Positions 50,125 to 62,512 of a stretch of DNA of 64,000 nt are shown piece after piece. The DNA lies in assembly GCA_963691655.1 (NCBI GenBank), contig OY829326.1, positions 101,121,340 through 101,185,339 of the forward strand, read 5' to 3'. This DNA is from Toxonevra muliebris (taxonomy: Eukaryota > Arthropoda > Insecta > Diptera > Pallopteridae). Within the stretch, counting starts at the first letter, position 1; each line of letters starts with the position of its first letter. The notes under the pieces are model-generated. The model was not told where the DNA came from, made no database searches, and saw nothing but the letters and a program-made list of their open reading frames with translations. A program made the position numbers and the translations under genes.

Positions 50125-51286
50125 ATGATGTCCTCCGCGGTGGACATACAAATTGTTTCACCCCCCAATCTGGATAAGATTGAAAATTTCTTCAAAGATG
50201 TTTCGTATCGTGAGACAATTGAATTCAGCGCCAACTTCAACACACGCCTCTGCATAGAGCGACGCTTGCGTTTGCCTTTTCTCGACCCACAAACGGGCGT
50301 GGCACAGAATCATTCACAGTTATTCATGGATAAGCGACATCGTATGCCCGGGTTTCGGCAAGGTCAAATATACACGTATCCAGCGGCACGTTGGCGCAAA
50401 AGTCGACGTCAATATTTAAGTAAAATGTACAGGTGAGTAGCAGGCAGCAGCATATGTGGTTCCTATAAGTCCTTTTCTAATACAATACTTCTCCCTTCAT
50501 CATTTCAGATTTCCTGATCGTCCTTTTCAAGCACTACGCAAGGAACATGAGGCTTTGGTTGCTGGTACCGTTAGCACGGCTACAGCTATTGCAGGCACTT
50601 CATCACCCATTGTAGGCACCACATTACAAGACCCCGATTTCAATGGTGCACTACTTGAGGAATCGTCCTCGCTGGGTGCTGCGGGTGGTGATACATCCGA
50701 CAGTAAAGACAGCCAACAGCAGCCACAACAACAGCAACAGCAGCAAACACAACAACTGAAAGAAGAACTACCGAAAGAGTGGTTCTACGATGATATGGAC
50801 ATGAATGATGTTGATTCACTGGAAGAACCCAAATCGCCTGCAGACGATGAATATGACTATGATCCACGGTATGGCAATAAGAAACGGCGAAAGCGACGTC
50901 CCGGCAAACGTGCTACTATGACACCAGGTGAAGGTGTCGGGCGACGACGAAGTGGTGCATGGCGTATACGAACTTCTGCCGCTACCGCAGACACATCACT
51001 TTCTTCGATAGACACGATTGACGGTGGCGTTGGTGGTACCGGTACTATTGTGGGCGATGTTACTGTGACACCAACTTCAAGTGGAAGACGTCCGCGTGGT
51101 ACTGGCACACGCGGTCGCCGTCGTACAAAAGTCACCAATGCAAATGCATGTAATCCCCCTAGTCCTGGCTTGACTAGTGAACCGCCCTCATTTGAGAGTG
51201 CCGCCGCTGCTGTAGGCGTTGTAAGCGACATGACCGTGGGCGCCGAGGAGCATGCTGACTTGCGGAACTATCGAAAATATCTGTAA
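50125..51286 (+). CDS. tth: Toothrin/d4-family protein with Requiem N-terminal domain
   Basis: Exons are 50125-50432 and 50509-51286 (phase 2 junction), 1086 nt or 361 residues. Residues about 20-100 are the Requiem/DPF '2/3' domain of d4-family chromatin proteins. The cues are [20 protein letters not shown] followed by [14 protein letters not shown], and [13 protein letters not shown] later acidic/basic block ([12 protein letters not shown], then [19 protein letters not shown]) also matches the family middle. It then turns into Gly/Thr/Arg-rich low complexity with a Gln run, and stops at 51286 without the C2H2 and double PHD fingers of DPF/d4. In Drosophila this split architecture is toothrin, as I recall, whereas d4 keeps the PHD fingers. 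A PHD exon further downstream was looked for and not seen. Confidence 0.7.
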
Positions 51287-53115
51287 CAGAGTGGTGATAG
51301 TAGTTGAGCTGCAAGCATTGCATGAGTTTAATCACATTTACATATTTTGTTTGTTTTTTTCGGTGGGTGGAAATTGTGCATGATTGTTTTTGTAGTTTTT
51401 AGTCTTTCCATTTCGTTTGCTGCATAATATCTACATATTTTAATTATTATTATTATAATTTTGACCTTGTACATTATACTGTATGCTATTTTATGATTAT
51501 ATTTAAGTTCGTTTTAGAAAAACTGGGATTAAACATTTCACTTTAATTGAACTTGCAAAAAAACTAACCAAATTGTCTACATAATTCCATTGCAAAGAAT
51601 GCTTTTCCTTTGTTTTGTGAAACACTTAAATTCATTTTAGATACACATGCTTTTGAAGGACCAAGATTATTAAATATTTGTCAAATCTCATTAAACATCA
51701 TACTTTTAGTTACCACATTTTTTGAAACTGTTAGTTCAGTCAAGTTGGAAAAAATAGTGAACGAATTAAAGAGATAAGTCGATGCCTCCTACAGCACATT
51801 GATATTGTGAACATCCAACTCGTCTCTGATTTTTCGCACTATTGATAATAATTTCTACCTTGACTGAAACATATCTTTAAAATTAAACTTAATGCAATAG
51901 CCAATTAAATAGCGAAAACATAAATAAATAAATGCAGAGGTTTCTAATATACATATATAAGACAGCAGCAGCAGTTATGTAAAGCGAATAAATATTTTAA
52001 TGTTATTTATATACATTTTATTTAGCAATAGTTTAATTTAGCATTAAAATTTAATTACTGAAATTGTATATTCGAAAAAAAAAAGAAATCAATAGTGGCA
52101 TGTTCTAAATTCCACTTTAGAGCGGAACTAAAACTTGAACACAGTAAATTGTGTTCTTTCGATTTCAGTTTCAATTAAATCGAACTTCATAACATGACTC
52201 GATATCTCAGATATGAAATTAATCTTGAAACAAGAGTATCGCTCGAACAAAAATACCACTTCTTCTAATCTGCTGTTAAATAATAATGGAAAATTCCGAA
52301 TACAAAGTTTATAGTTTGCTCAAAATGCATTCATACCATAAAATCCTATAATTTATAAATTATAAATATGTGACGTTGTTGTAAATTCCTTTAAATTTAA
52401 TAAATATCTCTCAATCGATTATTATTATTATGGCTTCATTTAAAACAAAAAGAAAAACAAAACAAACAAACAAAAAAATTATTCGTAATAAATTTTTGCG
52501 TATCAATTAAACGTATTCATTAAGAATTTACTAAACAATTAAAATTTTAAAATTAAAAATAAATTTTAGCAAGTAAAATTAAATGATAAAAAAAACTATA
52601 TTCTTAAGGAAAGAAGATAATTTGGTTACCAAAATTAATTATATGTATGTAAATTATAAAGTTATAGATTTTGGAAAAATAATTACACTTTTTCTTTATT
52701 TCATTTCTTTGAATAAAACAAATATTTAAGAACAAAAAAATTTTGTATTCTATGTTCAAATTATTTCTAAGAAAATTTAACAAGGAAATGTATATGAGGA
52801 GCAAGATCTCGGATCCATATTTACCATAATATTAGTTGAATACAATTGTTCTTCAATGAAGTTAAAAACTTGTTCTTCGAACATTTTTCTTATTTAATTT
52901 ATTTCTAATGATGATTTATATGTTAATATTTAACTCAATGAAAGGCAAAGCTTTGGTCTATAACTAGAATATCAAATGAACTGAATACATCAAATTTTTT
53001 AGTATCACCATTAATTTCAGTAGAAACATTACGTGAAGTGGAATGCAGCGTATAGGAATCTAAACAGAAAAATCTGCTAATTCTCAAATGAAAACAAAAT
53101 GTTTTTTTTTGTTTT

Positions 53116-53205
53116 TTACTGTTGTCGTCGTCTCCCCAACTTGCGAAATGACTTAGACGCCACCAACAATACTACCACAATGCCTATCAACATAATTCTT
53201 CGCAT
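53116..53205 (-). CDS. Candidate 29-residue membrane micropeptide
   Basis: A minus-strand frame ATG CGA AGA ATT ATG ... CAG TAA encodes 29 residues: a hydrophobic helix IMLIGIVVVLLVA followed by a basic tail SKSFRKLGRRRQQ. That is the layout of single-pass micropeptides. A stop codon lies directly before the ATG in the same frame, so the start is fixed. The -3 base is T, not the preferred A/G. Chance cannot be excluded at this length and I do not recognise it. Confidence 0.2.
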   Translation of the reverse strand: MRRIMLIGIVVVLLVASKSFRKLGRRRQQ

Positions 53206-56200
53206 TTAATTTTTCCCGTAGTATATGAAGAAAAACCGTAAAAAACAATTTTTTTAAAACTTCTCAAAATGCAACCAAACGAAAGAAAAACAAAATAAAT
53301 AAGATTTATTTCAATGCTGCTGCTTGCTGCATATCTCAAAAAGAGCGCAACAACAACACCAGCCAACAATTGGAATTCAGAGCAGGAACAACAACAATCA
53401 CACACATCCACCATATCCACACGCATATTTGTCGCTAAAAGTAGCAGGTATTAGTTTTTTTCTTTTTCTTTCTATTTTTACAGGGGCTTTTCTGATCAGC
53501 AGCAACATGCTGACGACGAGCGACTACAACGATGTTGGTGCTGATGCATTCACACCCAACAACGAGCAACGTCCAACAACCGGCAGCCGGATTATCAACC
53601 TGTGCAACATCGTCGTATTGCTGACGTTGCTTGCTTGCTGCGTTTGATAATTTGGTGTTTGCGTTATTCATGATGATGTTATTGGTGATGATGATATTTG
53701 AGCGTATATAATATTTTTTGACTTTCATGATTAGGTTGTCGTCGTTTTGTATGAATGTATAGTAAAATTAATTTTCAATGTGTGGCTATTTTCGATATCA
53801 ATAGTAGATGAAATTGCGAACAAACGCATTCTTCATGACTGCATGCCTGCCTGCTTGCCAGCTTCTTGCCGGTGCATTCAGGCTACTGCTGTTGCCTCAT
53901 ATGCTCGTTCATCTTTGGCGTTTATATCTGTGTATGCATTTGGCATTTGAATTTTATATTCCTAGTTGTATTTGTGGTGGACACGATCGTTTAGGAATTT
54001 TTGTTATGCATTTCAATTTTTGTGATAAGATAAAAGCAGAAAAAAAAGAATAATAATGGATGAATACGAAAACTACTTCACGCTGCATTCCTGCATTGAA
54101 GCGCCGTCGTCACCATTGCTCGCACTGCATTTCTAAATATAACACATTGAGCGCTAAATTCTTAAGTGGTTGTTGCTACGAAATATCAACAATAGAATAT
54201 AGAAAACTTTTAGCTTTTATTTTTTAAACAAATTTTTACAATGCTCTCGTACTCGCAACTATCTCGTTCCCAGATCAAAAGGTCAATAATGTTTGGTTGT
54301 GGTGCACACACATTGCGTTGATCTTCTAAACTTGAAAAAATGCCAATATGGCAGGCTGGCATGCAAATAGACAATTTTTTTTTAATAGAATTCATGAAAA
54401 TTACTGACAATTGCCACAAAATGCATTTTATTTATTTTTTCGTCTACAACTGATTCGTGGTCTTATTCTTGAAAGTGAAAGGTATGTGACATTTTGAAAT
54501 AAACGCTCAACATGAGAGTTCATTAACCGTTAGTTTGTATATTGCCATATGCAAAAAAAAAAAGTTCAGAAACGATTCATTCGATTTGCAGATGTTATTA
54601 TCGAAATAAACAACTCAATATCTTTTCCGTATTTGTATACTATTAATGAACTATTCAAAGGAAAAATTCTTCACAACTCAATCAAAATTTTCAACAAACG
54701 TCCGCCTTTCAGACTCCTTCCATATTTATGCCAACTGTCGTTGAAAATTACTTAAAATTCTTCTTATAATTTATCATGGCACTTTAGTGTTTCAAAGTGT
54801 GCGAGATTTTGTATAGAGTTAATTTGCAGACAACTACCCGACATTCACACCCACCCGCCCCATTTCGCTCTTGGTCCGCCTTCTCGCGAAGATGAAGGTA
54901 TTTTGAGATCGATTAATTTTTGCATAGCCCCTGAAAAATCTCCATCTACTTAACATCAAGTAAGTACATACATAGATATATATATATATATGTACAAACC
55001 ATTCATCTTGTTTATTTTTACTAAAAATTCCGCATGGTTAATGAAATGAGACTTCAGAGAAATGGCGGAGTAAATTTTTAGTTTTTCTCTTTCTTTTTGT
55101 TTTTCGTAAAGAAAATAAGAAATTACTATTTGTTTTTCTTGCAATGGAGCTGCAGAAGTGTTGATGTATATGTTTCCTTTAATTAGCCACAAGAACATGA
55201 ACATGATCTTTCGTTGATAACTCGTAAATTCTTCAAAATGCGTGAAATAGAAAATCCTTAGAAGCTTAGTTCTTTCACTCACTCACTCTTTCTCTCTTTC
55301 TTACACTTGCGCTCTTAAACATTCCATGCTTGCTTAAATGGTTGAGCATTACCGCACACACATCTCCCACTTCTAGGAGAGATTAAAATGCTCTTGTTGC
55401 TGCTACTATTGTTGTTGTTGTTGGCATTTAGAATTTTTAAATGCACGCAAATCCGTTTGCTGCAGTGTGCATAAAAATAAACTTCTGCATTCACTTATAG
55501 ATGCATACATATATTTTACATAGGTACATAGAGGCACATTAGACGCTTGCCTTAGACGCATTCTCGAGATACTTTTCTTCAGCTTCCTTTTTCAGTTTTT
55601 TGTTTGGTTTTTGTTGGTTGGTCTTTGAGGAAGGGCAAAAATAAAAAACAAAAAAGTAAAAAAAAATAATTCCGCAAATTGTGCAGATTTGAGTATATAA
55701 ATTGAGTTATCTCGCAGTGATTTTTATGCATCATCATCACGTTGAATTTAATGTTTATCGAGAGATTTAGCGGAGCGGATCGCGCAATATTTTAAAATTT
55801 TCTGCTCGTCACGCAAAGAATTGATTGTTGAGCAACTAACAAAATTGGGTAGATATTGCTTTTAATACTTTTATAACACAATCGAGTATTAATTAATTAA
55901 TTAATTAGGTATTAAAAAATTTAAAAAGTGGATGTTTTTATAAATGAAATAAAATGTGAAAATTTGTTAATATATTTTAGGTGAAAATAAATAGTGGAAA
56001 TAATTTGCGTTTTTTTATTAGAAAAAAATTGAATGTTCATATTATTTAATAGTGGACTTCAAATGACAATTATTCTCAGTGTAGATATAGTTTCAGAAAA
56101 AAACTTTCAAACATACAACGATTTTTTTTCCGCTTTTGAAACGTCTATAATCGCCTTTTGTTACTTCCCGCTGTGACAACGAGAATTAAAAAAGATAATT

Positions 56201-57439
56201 TTATTGAAATAATATTCGATTTTTGTAGAATAATTAAAAATGTGTGGAAGCATGGTATAGTTAGTATTATAATTTATGTTTCAAATGAATAAAAATTATG
56301 GGATGAGTTCGGTGTGACAAAATTTCTCAATTCCCAGTGAAAAGCTATTATTTTCTTACTGCTGTGTTTTTCCAGATTGTTCCGAAATATGACAGCTGAT
56401 ATTAATAAGACCATTTATAAAATAACAGTTCCTCAGATTTGACTACAATCGACTTAGAAACTTCTTTATCATCGTTTTTAAAGCCATTTGCCATAATTAG
56501 CAAATAGTTCACGGCTTGGCCTAGTTAGCGCTGCAACCCTTTAAGCAAATAGATTCATTCAAACATGGAAAAACACGTTCGAAGTCCTAATCGGTATCAG
56601 ATAAGCACTAGTGAAGCTGCTGCGCTCTACTTAAGGAACTTCATCAGCATCTGCATACTCTTTTGTAACTCTCTGAAACCTTTATACACTCAACAATTTA
56701 TAATATGCTTTTGTTTCCTTTTTATTTTGCAGCTTCAGTTGAATGCGGAATGTGACGTTCTACTTTTTTGAAAATATGCCGCATTTATACAAATTTTACC
56801 AAAACGTTGATAACACCGTACCACGTAAGTTCGATGCCACCGAAATTCTTTTATTTTGTAATAAATTTGTATAGAAACATACAAAATTTGTTTAAGAAAT
56901 ATTTTCGTAAATCTCTGGTCAATTAAGATTTTCCACAAGCTTTCCACGAAAACCATGTGTCACACGTTTTCACACTTTTAAATATCAGTACCTAAAATTG
57001 CTAATTACTTGAATGTATAGTAAAACAAATTTTCCAAAATCGCACTCACAATGAGATGTAGTTCACTTTTAGTTAATTTCTATTTATTTCAAGTGTATTC
57101 ATGAATTAATTCAAATAATTTTATTTGTCCGTAGGGAATCATCATAACTTCAATGTCTGGCAATACTGCTACAAACCAAATTCAAACGAACAAACCCTAA
57201 ACACAGCTTAACACCATCATTCACAATAGCACTTGGTACGGAGAACAGCGAAGAGCACAAGAGAGAGATGACGATTTGCGTAACAGTGTTGCATGCGAAT
57301 GCAACTATCCTATTAAATTGTGTTGACAGCAAAAAATTACACAATAAATAACAATAGTTTTATTAATTAAACAGATTTATACCAAAATAAAACGAGTAGA
57401 GAATGCACTTCCATAATATATGTAGCAGTTTTACTATAA

Positions 57440-57570
57440 AATATGTGAGAGAGAATCAAAAGCACACACTCTCGTTTTCGCCCTTCTACGAGAATATCTT
57501 CAAAAGAAAGCAGCACTGCTATAAAAGTTTTTTCCCCATTTCAATTCTATGAAAGGAAATTGAATTCAGT
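57440..57570 (+). promoter_or_regulatory. Possible promoter of the Drak-like gene
   Basis: GAGA-type repeats (GTGAGAGAGAATC near 57446, CACTCTCG near 57468) precede TATAAAAG at 57520-57527 and an initiator-like TCAGTC at 57566. The TATA-to-initiator distance is about 48 nt, longer than the usual 30, so one of the two may be incidental. Purine-rich leader sequence follows to the ATG at 58863. Confidence 0.3.
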
Positions 57571-58862
57571 CGAAATCGAAACGTTGAGCGAGTGAGTTTG
57601 AGTAGCGAGTGGAGTCGGTGACAGTGTTTTTTTTACAACAAAAATAAAAGAATTACACTAATAAAATCTGAAACTCCAGCAATAACAACACAAATAGAAA
57701 AAAAGACAATAATAGTGAAATAAAGTGAACTGGAAAAATTTTATTTTATAAAAAGCAGAATTAAATTACATTTCTATTTACATCAAAAAATAGGAAAACG
57801 AAACTTGGTTTTCAATGAAAATTTCAACTTAAAAAATGTTGTGAATTGACCACGACGAAGCTGAAAGAATGAACGAAGAAAAAATGAACAGGAGAAATAA
57901 CTGACAACGAAAAATAGTATACAAGAAAGAGAGAAATAACAGGAGAAGAAATCCCAAAAAAAAAAAACGTGTAAAACAGAATTTAAACAAGTTTTTGATA
58001 TAACTTCAGTAAATCAAAAAAAAAAAAAAAAAACAAAAAAAAAATCAAAGTGAAAACTTGAGTAAACAACAAAAAAAAATCAACAAATAAATTTGGAAGT
58101 TTTTGTAAAATTGCAAAGAAAAACGAAATCCAAAAAATTTGCATTAATTCAAAAAAGCGCATTGTAAAACAAGTTAAGAAAGCAGAAAAAGTCCCCCACA
58201 ATTTTTCTTCAACGAAAATCTCGCATCCCGAATTTCTCCTGTTTGTGTGTGCGTCGCGTATATGTGTGCGTGTGTATTTTCGAATTGTGATTTTTTCTAA
58301 TTCATCCCTTTTTGCGCTCGTGCTGCTGCTGATGCTGCTCGTTCCTTTTACTAGTAATTCCGCTTCAAATAGAAGTGTGCAAATGTCGAAAATTTGAGAT
58401 TCTGTTGCTGATGCTGCCAACGCAATTCTGCTGCTGCCACTGCAACCGCGCGCATCTCCTGCAAAGAAGCTGCTGCTGTAAAAGAAAAATCTAATTTAAA
58501 GAAATAAGCAAAAGAAACACACACAAAAATTAAGTAAAACTGAAAACACATTTTTATTTGTTAGTGCGTTCGCGTTCGTCTTCATCTTATCGTGTAAATT
58601 TTCTTTTGGATAAAAGCGCGCTGCTGCACAAATTCTCCCTCGAAAAAGAAAAGAACTTAGAAGTAAAAATTGAGAAAAATCGTATTTAAATTAAATTTTA
58701 TTGTTAATAGAAAATAATAAAAAAATAAAATAAATAAAAAAAGTGTAGTGTGGATAAGGGCAAAAAAATAAAAAATCTATCAACTATTTCATAATCAATT
58801 AATAAAAAAAATTAAAAAAAATTTATTCATATTTAAAAAAAGAAATTTGAAATTCTACGAAA

Positions 58863-58990
58863 ATGTTCACCGAAGGTATTTTCCCAATTGGTGATGGTCT
58901 TCTCGGCATCGATGAGAATCGCTTAAAAGGATTACTCGTTCCACATGACATCAATGAGTTTTATGATGTCGAACAAACTCCATTTGCAAG
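58863..58990 (+). CDS. Drak: First coding exon of a probable Drak (STK17-type) kinase, partial
   Basis: ATG opens 42 codons plus 2 nt, then a GTGAGT donor. The peptide starts MFTEGIFPIGDGLLGIDENR and ends VPHDINEFYDVEQTPFA(R). The end looks like the segment just before the glycine-rich loop of a protein kinase, where a Drak/STK17 protein would continue 'R-G-K-F-A-x-V'. I believe fly Drak begins in this style, but the kinase domain itself lies beyond the window, so identity is inferential. A long A-rich 5' UTR precedes it, and the following intron exceeds 5 kb. Confidence 0.5.
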
Positions 58991-59928
58991 GTGAGTTTCA
59001 TAGTTTTCTTTTGTATAGATATTTGCAATCTAGACCCTAAGCCAAATTAGTAGACGTGCGATAAGGAAAAAGCTACGCAGCTGATTATAAATAAAAGTAT
59101 TATATTTTGTATGTGAATAGTTTGTAGTAGACTAAAAATTGCATGCATACCTGTGTAGAGATGTCCGTATTCTATACTATTTGCATACCTGTATTTACAA
59201 AATGTATATAATTTGTTTTTGTAATTTGATCTATTGAGAGCGAAGTTATTGGAAATGAGAGATTAAATACTTAAGAGATTTCAAAGAGTTCTTTTTTATT
59301 CTGTTGTTGACAAGTTAATATTTGAAGCAGTGTTGATATTTGAAATTCTTTGAAAGGACCTAAATTATACGAAATTGTTGATTTAGCTCAATTTACTATC
59401 AAAATTCATAAATTGACTGTTTTTTTATTTTTTTTTTTTAGAATTGTGAAAAAACTTAATGAGTTCAAATTGCTTTAGAAGTGCCAAAAGTACCTTGAAA
59501 CCCAAAAAAGTCGGAAAAAGGGTGCAATTGTATCTAAAATATCAGCACTGATTTGAAGGAGTTTGAAATGTATCAACTAAATGGTCTCTTTGGGATACTT
59601 TGAGAATAATTTACTAATGTCCTAAATATAAATGTTTTTTAAGGAGAAATAAATTCAGTTCCTGCCACTTCCTTTATATAATTTTTATATTTTTAGAATC
59701 CTTTGAAATATAAAAAAAAAAAAAAAAAATATTAAAAACTTTTGTAAAGTTAAATTTTTGAAATTTTTTCCTGATTATCTACTTTTGGAATAAAGATGCA
59801 ATGTGGTTTAGTCGAAACTGGCTTATCACAATTAGGGCCTAAACCAAATGTTTCATAGATTTCCGTATTTCACAATGATTTTAATTTCGTTAAATTAGTT
59901 TTCACTAACTTGAATGTTCTTTTTAATC

Positions 59929-60009
59929 CTCCATTGGTTTCTGTTGGCTCCACTCAAGTGCTTGTCTGCAGATCTCAGTCGGTGTTCGACGGAGGGTATG
60001 TCCAATCAA
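59929..60009 (-). pseudogene. C-terminal scrap of an RTE-like non-LTR retrotransposon
   Basis: On the minus strand the frame reads LIGHTLRRTPTEICRQALEW followed by SQQ. This matches the tail of RTE-type elements (W-I-G-H-T-L-R-R ... I-C-(R/K)-(Q/K)-A-L-(D/E)-W), where the usual first Trp has become Leu. No RT domain is found near it, as expected for 5'-truncated copies, although the piece is also clipped at its 3' side. Confidence 0.5.
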
Positions 60010-61428
60010 TTCCCTTTTCATTATCTCATATGCTGTCAGCGTTTGGCTTAGTTTTTCTTTCTAAGTCAACTGGTGTTTCCATTGGCTAGTGTTTCATAGA
60101 AACTTTTTTTTTTCTTACGAAATACGAATAAGTTTTCAGTGAAAACCGCATGAAAACTCAAATTAAGTTAAACAAATTTATTATTTTACTAATTTTCTAC
60201 ATATTACTATACTAATTTTAAAATTCTTTATTGCAAATTCAATTTCACTGATAAATGCCAATGAAATGTTATCTTCATTGAACGTAATTCGCACAAAAAA
60301 CAAAAAATTCACTTTTACATCACGAGTTGTACGACTCTAAATGGGGCGGTTCGATCTCAGGTTTTGTAAGTGCGTGATTATATTGGTGTTCCCTGTTCAA
60401 CGAATAATAAACAGTTTCTCTCGTGCTCGGTCGAAATGGTTACATTGAGCTCGTTGCAGAGTTGCTTACTACTTCGTATGTAATGATACTGTATTGTAAA
60501 ATAGCTTATTGCCACCCTCTAAACTAGCGAGCTTGGTGTACAATACATCGAGCTTTTTATGTTCGGTGTGAGAGTAAGTAAAGACTCTTTTCTTGTGTTC
60601 GGTGCAACAACAGTTTCATGGTGTTCGCCGACAGCGTGGGCGTTATGAGACTAAAGTTGCAATTTGCAACCTTTTTGACTGCTTGGAGACTTTGACACAA
60701 CTTTTCGAAAATACTCAAAATTTGAGACTTTTTTTAAAAATCCTTGCAACTTTTGAGACTTTTTTGCAAAAAGTGTGATATTCACATGAAATTATACGAA
60801 AAATCCATTGCCTTTAACTTGACAGCTCGCAACACTAATGACATACATACTTTTCAGTTGCAACATTGTCGTTTTACGAGATGTTTTACAAACTTATTGC
60901 TATTTTCAAATTTGCCACACTGACTTAGGGAAAATTTTTTGGCCAATTAAAAGTTCACAAATGATAGATACTGAAAAATGCTGGAGTTCTGCATACAAAA
61001 TTTTTTAAATCTGCTAGCAGACTCGAGAAAATGCGATTGTTTAGAGTTTTTTTTCAAAATGGAACGGTAATCGGCAGTGCTGAAATATTTTGGGAATCAT
61101 CATAAAATAAACCGAGGTTAATTTTTGGAGGTGTACAACAACTTTTTTTTCGTGAAGCACCTTAATGTATTAGTTACTTGGGATAATTGATTTTTTTTTT
61201 TTTACTTCAATACAATTTTTTATATGCAAACTGCTGCAAATGAAATAAATGTTCCTTCTATTTAAAAAAATTGGATGAGACTTTTTTACTCTCAGTGACA
61301 CTTTTTTTTTTTGCAATTTTTTGAAATTTATTTACGGCCACGCTGCTCTCCGAGCATACTCCTATTACAACCACAACTTTATAGATTTAATTTTTCTGTT
61401 AGGACTAGCTAGGCTTCTGTGATGAGAC

Positions 61429-61446
61429 AGAGAGAGAGAGAGAGAG
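61429..61446 (+). repeat. AG dinucleotide microsatellite
   Basis: Nine AG units in a row inside the first intron of the Drak-like gene. Confidence 0.9.
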
Positions 61447-62456
61447 AATGCCGTCTATGTATGGAAAATTATGCGATGACAGTTGTTATTCTATATGAGC
61501 GTGTAGTAATCAGACCCTCTTCTGGAGTGTTTTTTTTTTTATGCGCTTTTTGAAGAAGATTTATATATGACACTGTCAAATTTATGCAGAGAGTTTTGCT
61601 CACAATAAAATTTATATAGATACAGAAGTTATTTTAGAATAGATTTCATATCCGTTCAACATTTTAAATGGTTCCAGCTCTGCGAAAATTTACTAAATTT
61701 TTTTATAGTAAAAAATCACTTTTTCCTATTCTATTAACCACTGATTAATGTTTACATTTGGCGCCTCTTCTACAAAATGCTACATTCTCATATATATAAT
61801 ACCCTGGGTAAAAATATTTGCAATCAATGTTGAAAACTTCAAGTTAGATATAATTACAAGAAAGGCAACAATAAAGTAAAGTTCAAAAAAAGTCGATTAC
61901 AAAATGTTGGAATATTTTTTTTTTCCAATTCTTTTCTAAATCAATTGCTTTTTCTTTTTTCTTATTAAAAGTTTTTTTTTTTTTTTTATGTTCATTTTAT
62001 AATTACTGCAAGAGAATCTAATCATTTTTTATTGACATTCTTAAAATGGATTTTTTACTAAATTTATGGCAAAACAACTGCAACAAATTTCAGCTTCATC
62101 TCGTCAGGTTCAGGTGTTTGATGGATGAAGTTTCTTGTTCAAATAGCTAGATAGATAGAAATTTTGGAGTGATCTTGTTTCTAATACAACTTAATTGTAT
62201 TACTTGTTTTGTTTTTTTAATTTTGCACAACAATAATCATAATTATTTTAAAAATTTACTAGTTATACCGAACCTTAAAAAATCTTGTTGTGCCTTATCA
62301 TTTATTTTAATGTCTTTTTTTATTTTTGTTTTCTTTATATTGCATACTTTTTGTTTTTGTTTTTTTTTTTTCTATTTTGTTAGGAAGAATTGTTTTATTG
62401 CTCTTTTCTGTTGATTTTTTCTTCTACTTCTAGCTACAGATTTTTCAGTAGCTTCT

Positions 62457-62512
62457 TTTTTTTCTTTGTTTTTTTTTTTTGTTTTTTTTTGTTTTTTTTT
62501 TTTTGTTTTTAA
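62457..62512 (+). repeat. T-rich low-complexity run with G interruptions
   Basis: Blocks of 8-12 T separated by single G or short interruptions. Slippage or assembly uncertainty is likely here. Confidence 0.85.

Larger units (their letters stand above)
51287..58862. other. Intergenic region and 5' leader of the Drak-like gene
   Basis: The first 1 kb is likely the 3' UTR of the toothrin-like gene (AATAAA words at about 51920 and 51987). From 53.3 to 53.7 kb there are CA/CAG-rich stretches that open long frames on both strands, neither convincing. A purine- and A-rich region from about 57.6 kb to 58862 looks like a long 5' UTR for the next gene. No other gene is supported. Confidence 0.45.

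Noticed and set aside
50640..51231. Two minus-strand ORFs opposite the toothrin-like gene
   Set aside because: They are antisense shadows of a low-complexity Gly/Arg/Thr coding exon.
53324..53728. Overlapping ORFs of 107 and 97 codons on opposite strands
   Set aside because: They arise from CA/CAG-rich sequence. Both have Asn/Gln or Cys runs without domains, and neither has convincing splice or start context.
54549..54755. ORF with QKKKVQKRFIRFADVII, considered as a non-LTR RT C-terminus
   Set aside because: Only 'VQKRFIRF' loosely resembles 'LQKRAIRII'. The remainder does not follow the family pattern.
57983..58420. 145-codon minus-strand ORF
   Set aside because: Its C-terminal half is a Phe-rich translation of A-rich leader sequence on the plus strand. 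It lies in the probable 5' UTR of the Drak-like gene.
60340..60660. Repeated GTTCGGTG / GCTCGGTCG words resembling an LTR
   Set aside because: No paired copy, primer-binding site or termini could be found.
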